DNA from: JAGVSZ01 sp963716855
GTDB lineage: Bacteria > Pseudomonadota > Gammaproteobacteria > Burkholderiales > SG8-39
DNA length: 64,000 bases
Reading direction: 5' to 3'
Assembly (NCBI GenBank): GCA_963716855.1
Contig: CAVQUV010000014.1
Coordinates: forward strand, 186,001 to 250,000
Below, piece after piece: positions 31,701-40,689 of this stretch. The translations under genes and the position numbers were made by a program. A model generated the notes under the pieces. That model was given only the letters and a program-made list of their open reading frames with translations. It had not been told where the DNA came from and ran no database searches. Within the stretch, counting starts at the first letter, position 1, and each line of letters begins with the position of its first letter.

Positions 31701-33968
31701 TCAGGCCGCTTCGTTTCTGACCGGGGGCGCCGATTCCGCGCCGAGCAGTGCCGCAAGACGTACCGAATCGACCGGCTTCACGAGGTGCGCCTCGAAACCG
31801 GCGGCGGACGAACGGCGCACATCCTCGGCGAGCCCGTATCCCGACAGCGCGATCAGCCGCAGGTCGCCGAAGCGCGCTCGCAGTGCAGCTGCAAGCTCGT
31901 ACCCGTCCATGACCGGAAGGCCGATGTCGATGATCACGACATCGGGCCGCAACCGGGCCGCGGCCGCGAGAGCGGCGGCGCCGTCGGCGACCGCGCGGAC
32001 CTCGTGCCCCTCGACGGCGAGGGTGGCCTCGAGCATCTCGCGCACGTCGGCGTTGTCCTCGACCACCAGAACACGGCGGGCGCGTCCTTGAAGCGCCGGC
32101 CGATCTCCGCCCGCGGCGGCCGGTACGGGCTCGATCGCGCGGAGGCGCACGACAAACCGCGCACCGCGTCCCGCGCCGGCGCTATAGGCCTCGGCCGTAC
32201 CGTCGTGTAGCTCCGCGAGTCGCCGCACCAACGTGAGGCCGATACCGAGCCCACCGGCGGCGCGCGCCGGCTCCTGCTTGCCCTGCGTAAAGAGATCGAA
32301 GATGCGCGGCAGCAGGCTGGGCTCGATGCCCACGCCGCTGTCCGCAACGCGGATCACCGCGTCGTTCCCTTCGCGCTCGGTGGCGATGTTCACGGTGCCG
32401 CCGGGCGGCGTGAACTTGATCGCGTTGCCGACCAGGTTGACGATGATCTGCTCGAGGCGGGTCGCGTCGCCGCTCACCCATACGGATGCGAGACTCGTCT
32501 CGAAGCGGTGCGCGCCGGTCTTGCCCGCCGCGGACAGCGCGGCGAGCGCGCGACGTGCACAGTCGCCGACGTCGACGGGAACGCGCTTGATTCCGATCTT
32601 GCTGTGCATGACGCGCGCCACGTCGAGCAGGTCGTCGAGCAGCCGGCCCTGATGCGCCGCTTGGCGGTTGATCACCTCCAGCGCGCGGCCCGCGGCCGGG
32701 CTCGTAAGGTCGACGCGCTCGAGAACGCGTCCGGCGTTGCTGATCGCGGCGAGCGGGTTGCGCAGTTCGTGCCCGAGCATCGCCAGGAACTCGTCCTTCG
32801 CACGGCTCTCCGCTTCGGCACGCGCGCGCGCCGCACGTTCGCGCTCGAGGAGCGCGTTGCGTTCGCTCTCGGCCGCGATCCGGATGTCGGCCTCGTGTGC
32901 GAGGCGCGCGCCGGCCGCGCACAGCGCATCGCCGAGCCCGTCGAGCTCCGCGATGCGCGTCCGCGGCATCGATACCGCCCGGCCCGCGGCCACGTCCTGC
33001 GCCGCATCCGCAGCCGCGCGGATCGCCGCGGCACCGCGCCGCGCCGCAGCGATCGCCATCCAGCCGCTCGCCATGAACACCAGCAGCCCCATGCCGCCGA
33101 GGAGCGCCAGCGAGCGCGTGAGCGACTGCTCGATTGGCGCGGCCGGAATCCCGACCGCGACCGTCCATCCGAATGCGGGCACCGGCGCCCAGGCGGTGTA
33201 CACGGCATCGCCCTCGAAGGCCACGAACCGCCCCCAGCCGCGTGGCGCACGCTCGATCGAAGCATGCAGCGCGGGGACAGTCGGCCTGCCGACGTAGGCC
33301 GTGCCGCCGCGTGAACGCCGGATGATGCGGTGCTCCCGATCGAGCACGACCGCCACGCCGTTCTCGTGGACATGCTTGAGCAGCATCGCCTCCAGCTGCC
33401 CGAGCTCGAGCGTGGCTGCGAGGACATAGCGCACGCGGTCGGCGTGGATCACCGGAACCGCCAGGTCGACGACCGGCTTGCCCGTTACGGCGCCGACGAA
33501 CACGTCCGAGACCGCTGGGCGGCCGGTATCAATGATCGCACGCGCATAAGCGCGGTCCGTGGCCGGCGGCAACGCGCGATCCGCCGGGGCGGCGAGATTG
33601 AAGAGCTGCCGGGCGGAGAGATCGAGCAGAACGATGTTCTCCCAGTCAGGGCTCAAGGCGAGGAAATTCTGGGCGAGCGCGCGGTACTGGTCGATTGCGC
33701 CGGTCCGCAGGACCGGCGAGGAGGCGAGCAACTCGAGGCGCCGGATGCCGCCTTCCAGCTCGCGCTCCACCACCGTGGCGAGCGCATTCACGGCGCCTTC
33801 GTGCTGCGCACGGACCTGATCGCGCTGGCCGACCCACAGCTGCAACAACAGCACCGCCGCGAAGGCCGCTACCGGCACCAGGCCCGCGAGCAGCAAGGCG
33901 ATGAGATGCGTGCGGATGCTCCGCGGACGGCTGGGTCGGGGCATGCCGAAGTCTAGCGTGGCGGCCAT
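31701..33968 (-). CDS. Membrane hybrid histidine kinase, dCache-HisKA-HATPase-REC
   Basis: 755 residues. One helix near residues 20-40 and another near 290-310 flank a periplasmic dCache-type sensor. HisKA has M-L-G-H-E-L-R-N-P-L with the phosphorylated His. The HATPase domain has N-L-V-G-N-A-I-K-F, D-S-G-V-G-I and G-G-L-G-I-G-L-T-L. A C-terminal receiver has E-D-N near its start and phosphoacceptor Asp in V-I-I-D-I-G-L-P. It senses a small extracytoplasmic ligand, unknown. It converges on the glucan operon with a 12-base gap. Start: ATG 33968; ATG 33944 is an alternative; neither has a clear ribosome site. Confidence 0.87.
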   Translation of the reverse strand: MAATLDFGMPRPSRPRSIRTHLIALLLAGLVPVAAFAAVLLLQLWVGQRDQVRAQHEGAVNALATVVERELEGGIRRLELLASSPVLRTGAIDQYRALAQNFLALSPDWENIVLLDLSARQLFNLAAPADRALPPATDRAYARAIIDTGRPAVSDVFVGAVTGKPVVDLAVPVIHADRVRYVLAATLELGQLEAMLLKHVHENGVAVVLDREHRIIRRSRGGTAYVGRPTVPALHASIERAPRGWGRFVAFEGDAVYTAWAPVPAFGWTVAVGIPAAPIEQSLTRSLALLGGMGLLVFMASGWMAIAAARRGAAAIRAAADAAQDVAAGRAVSMPRTRIAELDGLGDALCAAGARLAHEADIRIAAESERNALLERERAARARAEAESRAKDEFLAMLGHELRNPLAAISNAGRVLERVDLTSPAAGRALEVINRQAAHQGRLLDDLLDVARVMHSKIGIKRVPVDVGDCARRALAALSAAGKTGAHRFETSLASVWVSGDATRLEQIIVNLVGNAIKFTPPGGTVNIATEREGNDAVIRVADSGVGIEPSLLPRIFDLFTQGKQEPARAAGGLGIGLTLVRRLAELHDGTAEAYSAGAGRGARFVVRLRAIEPVPAAAGGDRPALQGRARRVLVVEDNADVREMLEATLAVEGHEVRAVADGAAALAAAARLRPDVVIIDIGLPVMDGYELAAALRARFGDLRLIALSGYGLAEDVRRSSAAGFEAHLVKPVDSVRLAALLGAESAPPVRNEAA

Positions 33969-34187
33969 GAGCGGGTACAGGTTGTAGAAGTTACCGGCGA
34001 CGTGACATGCGCGGTGCGCCCGTAAATCGCGCGACGACCCGCTCTCCGGACCGGGAGCACGCGCGAACGAACCCGACCGAGGCGGTGAGCGCCTGGGATC
34101 GGTTCTTGCTGACAACGAGTGAAACCGGCCAGGCGCTCGCGCTTCTCGCCGCGGCTGGGATCGCGAACGTTTGCGGGAGAGCGGGAT

Positions 34188-34778
34188 ATGAGGCTTCGAC
34201 GTTTTGCCATCGCCCTCGCGGCGACTCTGATCGCGGCGGCGCCACTCGCCGCAAACACGGAAACGGCCGATCCGCTGGGGGGGCCCGTCGTGCTCGTGGC
34301 GCAGCCCCAGCTCGCGCAGTTCTATCGCGGCACGGTGCTGTTCGTTCGACCGCTCGGCGACGGCGCACATGTGGGCTTCATCATCAATCGGCCGATCGAC
34401 GTCACGCTCGGCAGCCTCTTCCCGAAGCACGTGCCGTCCCAGAAGGTCGGCAAACCCGTGCTGCTCGGCGGGCCGGAGTACACGGACACGCTGTTCGCGG
34501 TCGTCCAGAAGACCGCAAGCCCGGGCGGACGTTCGATCCCGTTCGCGACCGACGTGTTCCTCGCCTTCGACGTGGACGTGGTGGACGGGATCATCGAGCG
34601 GGACGGCAACGCCGCGCGCTTCGTGGTGGGCCTGGTCGTGTGGCGACCCGGCGAGCTCGCAGATGAAATCCGCAACGGCTTCTGGTTCGTCCGCGAACCG
34701 GACGCCGAGCTCATCTTCGGCAAGCCGGCCGACGGCCTCTGGGAAGAGCTGGTCCAGCGTTCGCGCAGCTACGTTTGA
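34188..34778 (+). CDS. YqgE/AlgH family protein with a signal peptide
   Basis: 196 residues. The YqgE/AlgH fold shows V-L-V-A-Q-P-Q-L, G-T-V-L-F-V, H-V-G-F-I-I-N-R-P, L-L-G-G-P and W-R-P-G-E-L-A-D-E-I. Unlike the usual cytosolic YqgE, this one begins with a clear signal peptide, M-R-L-R-R-F-A-I-A-L-A, ending A-P-L-A-A-N, so it is predicted to be periplasmic. The function of the family is unknown. A weak -24/-12 match (GGGATCG-GTTC-TTGC, 34095-34109) lies upstream. Confidence 0.8.
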   Translation: MRLRRFAIALAATLIAAAPLAANTETADPLGGPVVLVAQPQLAQFYRGTVLFVRPLGDGAHVGFIINRPIDVTLGSLFPKHVPSQKVGKPVLLGGPEYTDTLFAVVQKTASPGGRSIPFATDVFLAFDVDVVDGIIERDGNAARFVVGLVVWRPGELADEIRNGFWFVREPDAELIFGKPADGLWEELVQRSRSYV

Positions 34779-34813
34779 GCGGACGCTCAGCCGTTGGCCA
34801 TCCGGTAGGCCTC

Positions 34814-36970
34814 TCAGACGAGTACCGCGACCTCGATGCCGCCCTCCTCGCTCAACACGTAGACGCCGACGTCCTGCGTGTGCCGCTCGAAGGCCAGATC
34901 GACGCGCCCGTCCGCAAACTGCAGGTTGCGGACCTCCAGTCGGTTCAGAAAGGCAGGCAGCGCAGGCTGGCTAAGGCAGATGCGCCGCGCGTCGGCCTGG
35001 AAGGTGATGCCCAGACACGCCTCCAGAAGATAAAACACTGCCGCGCTCGCCCAGGCCTGCGGCGAGCACGCCACCGGGTAGAGCGTCGGCGCCTCGCTCG
35101 GCCGCCGCAGGAAGCCGCAGTACAGCTCGGGCAACCGGTTCAGATCGAGCACCGCCGTGGCTTCGCACAGCGCTACGAGGATGCGCAACGTCGCGGCCTT
35201 CTGTCCGTAACGAGCGCAGCCCATCGCGATCAAGGCGTTGTCGTGCGGCCAGACCGACCCGTTGTGATAGGACATCGGGTTGAAGCGCGGCTCGCCTTCG
35301 GCGATGGTCCGCACGCCCCAGCCCGAGAAGAAGGCCGGCCCCAGCAGCGCGGCGACCGTGCGCCGCGCGCGGTCCGGCCGGGCGATGCCGCTCCACAGCA
35401 CCTGCCCGGCGTTGGAGGCACGGACCTCGCAGCGCCGCTTGTCGCCGTCGAGCGCGAGGGCGTACAGGCCGAGCGCCTCGGACCAGAACGCCGCCTCGAA
35501 GCGTCCGCGCAACGTCTCGGCTTGCTGTTCGAGCGTCGCGGCCCGGTCGGATTTCCCGAGCGCCCGCGCGAGCGTTGCCGCGGCCCGTCGCGCGGCGTAC
35601 ACGTAGCCCTGCACTTCGGCGAGCGCGATCGCGCCGGTCGCGATGCTCCCGTCGCGGTGGAAGATCGCGTCCTCCGAGTCCTTCCAGCCCTGGTGCACCA
35701 GCCCACGGCTCGACCGGCGCCGGTATTCCACGAATCCGTCGCCGTCCGCGTCGCCATAGCGGTCGATCCATTCGATCGCGCGCTCGATGTGCGGCCACAG
35801 CGTGCCGATGAATGCGAGATCGCCGGTCCGTTCGAAGAAGGCGCCGGCGAGCACGATGAAGAGCGGCGTGGCGTCGACGCTGCCGTAGTAGCGACCGAAC
35901 GGGATTTCCCCGGTCGCCGCCAGCTCGCCCTGCCGCACCTCGTGCAGGATCTTTCCCGGCTCCGCATCGTGCTCGGCGCTGTCCTCGACGGCCTGCATGC
36001 GGGCCAGGTAGGCCAGGGTGCCGCGCGCGAGCTCCGGATGGAGCCACAGGCACTGCAGCGCGGTCAGGATGCCGTCGCGGCCGAACGGCGTGCTGAACCA
36101 GGGCACGCCCGCGTACGCGTAGGGGCCCTCGGGGTTGCCGCAGGCGAGGAGCGCGAGGTCCCCGCTCGAACGTTGCACCCACGCATCGAACTGAATGTGG
36201 CCGGAGCGCAGATCGCAGCACTGCTCGCGCGCGCGTGCCCCATCCACCGCGGCAAACGCGGCCACGTAGTCGACCGGGGCGTCCACCCCGGGGCCCGGCT
36301 CGCACGCGATCGCGACATAGAGGTCCTGCTGCCCCCCCGCCTTCAGTGCCACCGCGAACGCCCCTTCCTGCGCGTCGAGCCGCGCGGGCGCCGGCTCGAA
36401 CGCGACCGCCGTGCGGCGCACGACCCCGTCGCGCCCGCGATAGGCAAGGACCGCGCGCGCGCCGCGCATCTCGGGCGCGAGATCCTCGCCGCGTTGGGCG
36501 CGCTCGAGCCCCCGGACCTCGAAGATGTCGCGGTAGTCGGCCGCAAACGCGATCGTGAGCCACACGGTCACCGCGTCGGTGCCGAAGTTCGTCACGCGGA
36601 TGTGCTCCTGCGCTCCGCCGCGCTGCAGGAGCCGCGCGCGGAAGAGGTGCAGCGCGCCCTTGCGCACGACGACCCGGTCGCCGTCGAGTAGATCCGGCGT
36701 CGTGAGATCGGCCGTCAGCAGGCCGTCGTCGCGGACGCTCGAATTGAGCAGCATCGGGCGGCGGCCGTTCACCCGCAGGGCGAGCCGCGACAGGAAGCGC
36801 GTGCCCTGGTGATAGAGCCCGTGGACCCCGCTGCCGGCGATCGGGATGTCTCCGAAGCGGTCGAATACGCCGAACGTCTCGCCGGCCTTCAGCACCCGCG
36901 TCCGCTCGTCGGCGAGCGACGACGTGACGCTCACGTACCACTGGTCGGCGATGCGGACCGCGTCTTCCAC
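34814..36970 (-). CDS. Amylo-alpha-1,6-glucosidase / glycogen-debranching-type glycosidase
   Basis: 718 residues. The N-terminal domain begins with F-G-V-F-D-R-F-G-D-I and contains G-L-Y-H-Q-G-T-R-F-L-S-R-L, a pattern of the bacterial 'glycogen debranching N-terminal' domain. A C-terminal (alpha/alpha)6 barrel follows with P-W-F-S-T-P-F-G-R-D-G-I-L-T, G-Y-V-Y-A-A and Y-H-N-G-S-V-W-P-H-D-N. It probably removes alpha-1,6-linked glucose from alpha-glucans. The GTG start at 36970 lies 4 bases after the glycosyltransferase stop; the longer ORF into that gene is rejected. Confidence 0.85.
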   Translation of the reverse strand: MEDAVRIADQWYVSVTSSLADERTRVLKAGETFGVFDRFGDIPIAGSGVHGLYHQGTRFLSRLALRVNGRRPMLLNSSVRDDGLLTADLTTPDLLDGDRVVVRKGALHLFRARLLQRGGAQEHIRVTNFGTDAVTVWLTIAFAADYRDIFEVRGLERAQRGEDLAPEMRGARAVLAYRGRDGVVRRTAVAFEPAPARLDAQEGAFAVALKAGGQQDLYVAIACEPGPGVDAPVDYVAAFAAVDGARAREQCCDLRSGHIQFDAWVQRSSGDLALLACGNPEGPYAYAGVPWFSTPFGRDGILTALQCLWLHPELARGTLAYLARMQAVEDSAEHDAEPGKILHEVRQGELAATGEIPFGRYYGSVDATPLFIVLAGAFFERTGDLAFIGTLWPHIERAIEWIDRYGDADGDGFVEYRRRSSRGLVHQGWKDSEDAIFHRDGSIATGAIALAEVQGYVYAARRAAATLARALGKSDRAATLEQQAETLRGRFEAAFWSEALGLYALALDGDKRRCEVRASNAGQVLWSGIARPDRARRTVAALLGPAFFSGWGVRTIAEGEPRFNPMSYHNGSVWPHDNALIAMGCARYGQKAATLRILVALCEATAVLDLNRLPELYCGFLRRPSEAPTLYPVACSPQAWASAAVFYLLEACLGITFQADARRICLSQPALPAFLNRLEVRNLQFADGRVDLAFERHTQDVGVYVLSEEGGIEVAVLV

Positions 36971-36974
36971 GCGC

Positions 36975-38018
36975 TCAGGCGGCGGTTTCGGTGCGGACCT
37001 CGGCCACGCGGCGGTACGCCGCGACGTACTCGCTCGCCATGCGCTGCGCCGTGAAGTGCCGCTCGAACCGCTCGCGGCAGCGCCTTCGATCGATGATCGC
37101 AAGGCGATGGACGGCGGCGACTGCCGCCGGCTCGTCATCGACGACGAACCCGGTCACGCCATCGGTCACGATCTCCGGCACCGAACCGCAGCGGTATCCG
37201 ATCACCGGCGTGCCGCAGGCCAGCGCCTCGATCATCACGAGGCCGAACGGCTCTGGCCAGTCGATCGGGAAAAGCACCCCGAGCGCGCCGCCGAGGAACT
37301 CGCCCTTCTCGCCCTCGGAGATCTCGCCGATGAACTCGACGCCGGGGCCCGCAAGCAGAGGACGGATGCGCTCCTCGAAATAGGCCGCGTCGGCCCTGTC
37401 GACCTTCGCCGCGATGCGCAGCGGCACCCCTGCCCGGCGCGCAATCGCGATTGCGCGGTCGGGTCGCTTCTCCGGCGAGATGCGCCCGAGGAAGGCGAGG
37501 TAGCCCTCCGGTTGCGGCCGGAACGGGTACAGATTCGTCGGCAGGCCGTGGTAAATGGTTCCGATCCAGTTCGCGTCGGGCGCCGGCGAGCGCTGCGCAT
37601 GCGAGATCGACACGAGCGGGACATGCGAGAAGCGGCGCAGGATGCGCCCCGTCTCGGTGCCATCCAGGCGGCCGTGCAGCGTCGTCACGCTCGGGGCCGC
37701 GAGCTTGTGGACGGACGGGAACTGCAGGTAGTCGAGATTGAAATGGATCACGTCGAACTCGTCCGCGGCGTGCAGCACCTCGTCCAGCAGCATGACGTGA
37801 TAGGCCATCGGGTCCCGGCAGCCCGGGTCAAGCCGCAGGCCCTGCGGGACGATGGCGCGCAGGCGGGCGCACGTCACCGAGTCGCCGGAGGCGAACAGGG
37901 TGACGTCGTGACCCTGGCGGACCAGTTCCTCGGTGAGATAGGAAGCGACACGCTCCGTTCCGCCGTACAGCTTCGGCGGAACGCTCTCCATGAGCGGTGC
38001 GACGACGGCAATGCGCAA
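36975..38018 (-). CDS. Glycosyltransferase family 4 (GT-B)
   Basis: 347 residues. The N-terminus L-R-I-A-V-V-A-P-L-M then P-K-L-Y-G-G-T-E-R-V is typical of GT4 enzymes. The C-terminal half has F-L-G-R-I-S-P-E-K-R-P, E-P-F-G-L-V-M-I-E-A-L-A-C-G-T-P-V-I and a G-S-V-P-E-I-V motif for nucleotide-sugar binding. No ATG is available at the conserved N-terminus; a TTG at 38018 has a GGAGAG ribosome site 5 bases upstream, so I chose it. It is translationally coupled to the downstream glucosidase, suggesting a shared glucan or glycoside pathway. Confidence 0.85.
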   Translation of the reverse strand: MRIAVVAPLMESVPPKLYGGTERVASYLTEELVRQGHDVTLFASGDSVTCARLRAIVPQGLRLDPGCRDPMAYHVMLLDEVLHAADEFDVIHFNLDYLQFPSVHKLAAPSVTTLHGRLDGTETGRILRRFSHVPLVSISHAQRSPAPDANWIGTIYHGLPTNLYPFRPQPEGYLAFLGRISPEKRPDRAIAIARRAGVPLRIAAKVDRADAAYFEERIRPLLAGPGVEFIGEISEGEKGEFLGGALGVLFPIDWPEPFGLVMIEALACGTPVIGYRCGSVPEIVTDGVTGFVVDDEPAAVAAVHRLAIIDRRRCRERFERHFTAQRMASEYVAAYRRVAEVRTETAA

Positions 38019-38092
38019 GCAAGCTCTCCTGTCCGGGCCTCCGACTGGGGGCCGATTGCGTCGGGGTCGGCCCGGCCTGCCCGCTCGCCCCC

Positions 38093-38126
38093 GAAAAGAG
38101 GTGCGCGGGCCCTTGCGCCCGCGCAC
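38093..38126 (-). terminator. Rho-independent terminator between the DUF1328 and glycosyltransferase genes
   Basis: 10-bp perfect GC stem (38101-38110 with 38117-38126), then CTCTTTTC on the minus strand. It ends the short DUF1328 transcript. Confidence 0.65.
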
Positions 38127-38146
38127 CCGCATCGGCGTTTCCCGCG

Positions 38147-38311
38147 TTATACCCGGGGCCGTCGCCCCATCACGAAGAACACCACCGCGACGATCAGGCC
38201 GATGATGAACAGGATCCACGCCATGTTCATCGACAGGCCGGCGACGCCGGTAAAGCCCAGCAGCGCAGCTACGAGCGCGATCACGAGGAATACGGCTGCC
38301 CAGTACAACAT
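38147..38311 (-). CDS. DUF1328 family small membrane protein
   Basis: 54 residues: M-L-Y-W-A-A-V-F-L-V-I-A-L-V-A-A, then G-F-T-G-V-A-G, a second helix, and G-R-R-P-R-V. This is a textbook two-helix DUF1328 protein. AAAGGAG is well spaced before the ATG. It has its own sigma-54-type promoter candidate and its own terminator, so it is a monocistronic unit. The role is unknown; it is closely similar to the copy at 46713-46880. Confidence 0.82.
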   Translation of the reverse strand: MLYWAAVFLVIALVAALLGFTGVAGLSMNMAWILFIIGLIVAVVFFVMGRRPRV

Positions 38312-38353
38312 GCGAGTCTCCTTTCAGCGGTTGGGTGAAGCCCCATCGCCTCA

Positions 38354-38368
38354 GCAATCGACGTGCCC
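38354..38368 (-). promoter_or_regulatory. Candidate sigma-54 promoter of the second DUF1328 gene
   Basis: The minus strand reads GGGCACG-TCGA-TTGC, with exact GG-N10-GC spacing, about 42 bases before the ATG at 38311. Confidence 0.6.
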
Positions 38369-38380
38369 GGCGACGTCGGT

Positions 38381-40288
38381 CTACGCGGCCGGTGCAATCG
38401 CCGGGGACGCCGCCCCGACCGCCTCACGGGTGACGGCCGGCGTCGAAGAAGCCGGGCGATGGGAGACGATCGGCAGGAGCGCCGCGATCTGCTCGCGGCT
38501 TTCTGCGAGCGTCGTGGCGACGGCGTCCGCGCCGGCCGCCAGCAGCGCGCCTCCCGCCTCCGGAATGCCTCCTGCGAGGCCCCATCGGCCGACCAGGATC
38601 TTCAGATCGGGAAAGCGCGTGCGCAGCCGCCTGCAGAGCAGGCGCGCGTGCGCGGCGCCGCCCGGCGGCAGCGCGGCGATACACACGATACGTGCCCCCT
38701 GCTCCTCGACCCACTCGAGCACTTCGGACGCCAGCAGCGCGTGGCTCGCAACCGCGAGGTCGCAGCGCTCAGCCCGCAGCAGCCCCGCGAGCATCCTCAG
38801 GCCCGCCTCATCGACGTCGTCCCGCGCCGGGCAGCCGAGCACGGCAAGGCGCGGCAGCGCTGCCGATGCGGCCCCAGGCGCAGTGCCCGCCACCCCCCGT
38901 TCAGCGTCTCGCGCCACGAGATCGTCGAGGATCTCGCGCGTCGCGGTCAGCACGAAGTGCTGTTCGTCCTCGTCGATCTGGCCGCTTTCTCGATCGCGCC
39001 TGCCGTTGACCAGCGCCCGCACCAGCAGCGCGTCGCAGGTCTGCACGAGCGCGCCGCCTCTTAAGTGGCGAACCGCAATCGCCGCCGCCTCATCCCGGTC
39101 TTGCGCGAGCAGCCGCTGGTAGTACGCGAGACCGGGCTCGAGCGCCGGCCGGTCGCCGAGCAGCGTGTCGAAGAAGCCGAGTGGCGGAACGTACTTACCG
39201 AGCAGCACCAGACAGACGGTCAGCGGCATGGCGAGGATCAAGCCGACCGGTCCCCACAGCCAGGTCCAGAACGCGACCATGACCAGGGTCGCCGTCTCGG
39301 AGACACCGACGCGGCGACCGTACAGCCACGGCTCGAATAGCATGCTCGTCGCGAGCTCGAGCGCGACAAACAGCCCTGCCACGAGCAGCGGCGGCGTCCA
39401 GCTCTCCGAAATCAGCACGCTCAGCCCGAGGGGCAAGAGCGCCGCCAACCAGGCGCCAATATAGGGAATGTAGCGCAGCACCGCCGCGAAGAAACCCCAG
39501 GTGAGCGCGTACGGCAGGCCGATCAGCATCAGCCCCGCCCCGAAGACCACGCCGAAACCGGCGTTGATCGCGAGCTGCATGAAGAGATAGCGACTGATGC
39601 GCTCGCCGGCTTCGTCCAGCGCCTTCGTGGTGACGGTCAGCCGTCCACGACCAAACACGGTGATCACGCGGTCGCGCAGGTCCTCGCGCCGGATCAGCAT
39701 GAAGATCACGAGGACCAAGGCGAGAGCAAGCCCGGCCGCCGTCTCCACGACCGGTCCGTAAGTCGACCACAGCTTGCCGACTTCCAGCGGTTCGGCGACC
39801 GTGCGCACCGGCAGGGGTGCCGGCTCGGGCGCATCGGCCTGCGCCACGGGCCGGCGGGCCTGCGCCTGGGGCGCCCGTGCGGGCTCCTCCATCTGGCGGC
39901 TGATCCGCTTCATCGCCCGCCGGATCTTGGTGACGAGCCCGGTATCGTCGCCCTTCAACTCGGCGATGCGGACTTTCAAGTTGCTCTCGTACCGTGGAAA
40001 CGCGTCGACCAGCGAGTTCAGCTCCCCCGCCACCATCGAGCCGAGTCCAGCGACCAGCGCGCAAGCGAGCCCGACCGACGCGACGACGGCGACGACGCGC
40101 GGGACCGCGCGCCGCTGCACGAGGGTCACGAGCGGGCTCAGTACGAACGTCAGCAGGACTGCGAGCGCGAGCGGCACGAGCACCGGCCGGAGCCAGTACA
40201 GGAGCCCGACCGCGAGCGCGAAGCTCGCGAGCAGCACGAACGCGCGTGCGGCCGCCGGGGAAACGCTCGCGTGCCGCGGTTCGGGCAA
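38381..40288 (-). CDS. AI-2E (PerM) family membrane protein with a C-terminal B12-binding-fold-like domain
   Basis: 635 residues. Residues 1 to about 350 are the AI-2E/PerM transporter fold: two helices, a long soluble loop, then four or five helices with G-F-F-A-A-V-L-R-Y-I-P-Y-I-G and F-E-P-W-L-Y-G. Substrates of the family are uncertain. A soluble extension (about 490-610) begins L-A-V-L-G-C-P-A-R-D and contains I-V-C-I-A-A-L-P-P-G-G and L-K-I-L-V-G-R-W-G, resembling the cobalamin-binding fold but lacking the D-x-H-x2-G motif. The start chosen is TTG 40288, with a GGAGGA site; the longer ORF would begin upstream of the promoter candidate. Confidence 0.8.
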   Translation of the reverse strand: MPEPRHASVSPAAARAFVLLASFALAVGLLYWLRPVLVPLALAVLLTFVLSPLVTLVQRRAVPRVVAVVASVGLACALVAGLGSMVAGELNSLVDAFPRYESNLKVRIAELKGDDTGLVTKIRRAMKRISRQMEEPARAPQAQARRPVAQADAPEPAPLPVRTVAEPLEVGKLWSTYGPVVETAAGLALALVLVIFMLIRREDLRDRVITVFGRGRLTVTTKALDEAGERISRYLFMQLAINAGFGVVFGAGLMLIGLPYALTWGFFAAVLRYIPYIGAWLAALLPLGLSVLISESWTPPLLVAGLFVALELATSMLFEPWLYGRRVGVSETATLVMVAFWTWLWGPVGLILAMPLTVCLVLLGKYVPPLGFFDTLLGDRPALEPGLAYYQRLLAQDRDEAAAIAVRHLRGGALVQTCDALLVRALVNGRRDRESGQIDEDEQHFVLTATREILDDLVARDAERGVAGTAPGAASAALPRLAVLGCPARDDVDEAGLRMLAGLLRAERCDLAVASHALLASEVLEWVEEQGARIVCIAALPPGGAAHARLLCRRLRTRFPDLKILVGRWGLAGGIPEAGGALLAAGADAVATTLAESREQIAALLPIVSHRPASSTPAVTREAVGAASPAIAPAA

Positions 40289-40331
40289 CCCTTTCCTCCG
40301 TGGTGGTGTAGCAGCGGAACGCTGTCGCGTC

Positions 40332-40346
40332 GCAAGCCGCGTGCCC
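40332..40346 (-). promoter_or_regulatory. Candidate sigma-54 promoter of the AI-2E family gene
   Basis: The minus strand reads GGGCACG-CGGC-TTGC. It is back to back with the csbD promoter candidate, with 19 bases between them. Confidence 0.6.
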
Positions 40347-40365
40347 GGCAATCAGCCTCCGCCTC

Positions 40366-40380
40366 GGGCACGGCGTTTGC
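40366..40380 (+). promoter_or_regulatory. Candidate sigma-54 promoter of the csbD operon
   Basis: Reads GGGCACG-GCGT-TTGC: every consensus base except the first matches. It lies about 70 bases before the csbD ATG. Confidence 0.65.
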
Positions 40381-40450
40381 GGGCCTACCGGGCGTGACCC
40401 GCTTGGTGCAGGTCGCCCATTCCACAACCAACCGCAGGAGAAACGCCGAC

Positions 40451-40678
40451 ATGAACTGGGATCGTATCGAAGGCAACTGGAAGCAGATGAAGGGCAAGGT
40501 CAAGGAAAAGTGGGGCAAGCTCACCGACGACAACCTTGATGTCATCGCAGGCAAGCGCGATCAGCTGGTGGGACGGATCCAGGAGTCCTACGGCATCTCG
40601 CGCGACGAGGCCGAGCGCCAGGTGCGGGATTGGGAAACGACCACCCGCGACGTGAACGATCGCTCGTACACCGGATAA
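40451..40678 (+). CDS. CsbD family stress protein
   Basis: 75 residues: M-N-W-D-R-I-E-G-N-W-K-Q, K-G-K-V-K-E-K-W-G-K-L-T-D-D, G-K-R-D-Q-L-V-G-R-I-Q and a final E-R-Q-V-R-D-W-E. This is the full CsbD domain, a small helical protein strongly induced in general stress in many bacteria; its molecular role is unknown. AGGAG precedes the ATG. It leads an apparent operon with the Cys-repeat protein (11 bases on) and possibly the BON lipoprotein. Confidence 0.92.
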   Translation: MNWDRIEGNWKQMKGKVKEKWGKLTDDNLDVIAGKRDQLVGRIQESYGISRDEAERQVRDWETTTRDVNDRSYTG

Positions 40679-40689
40679 GGAGATCAGCG

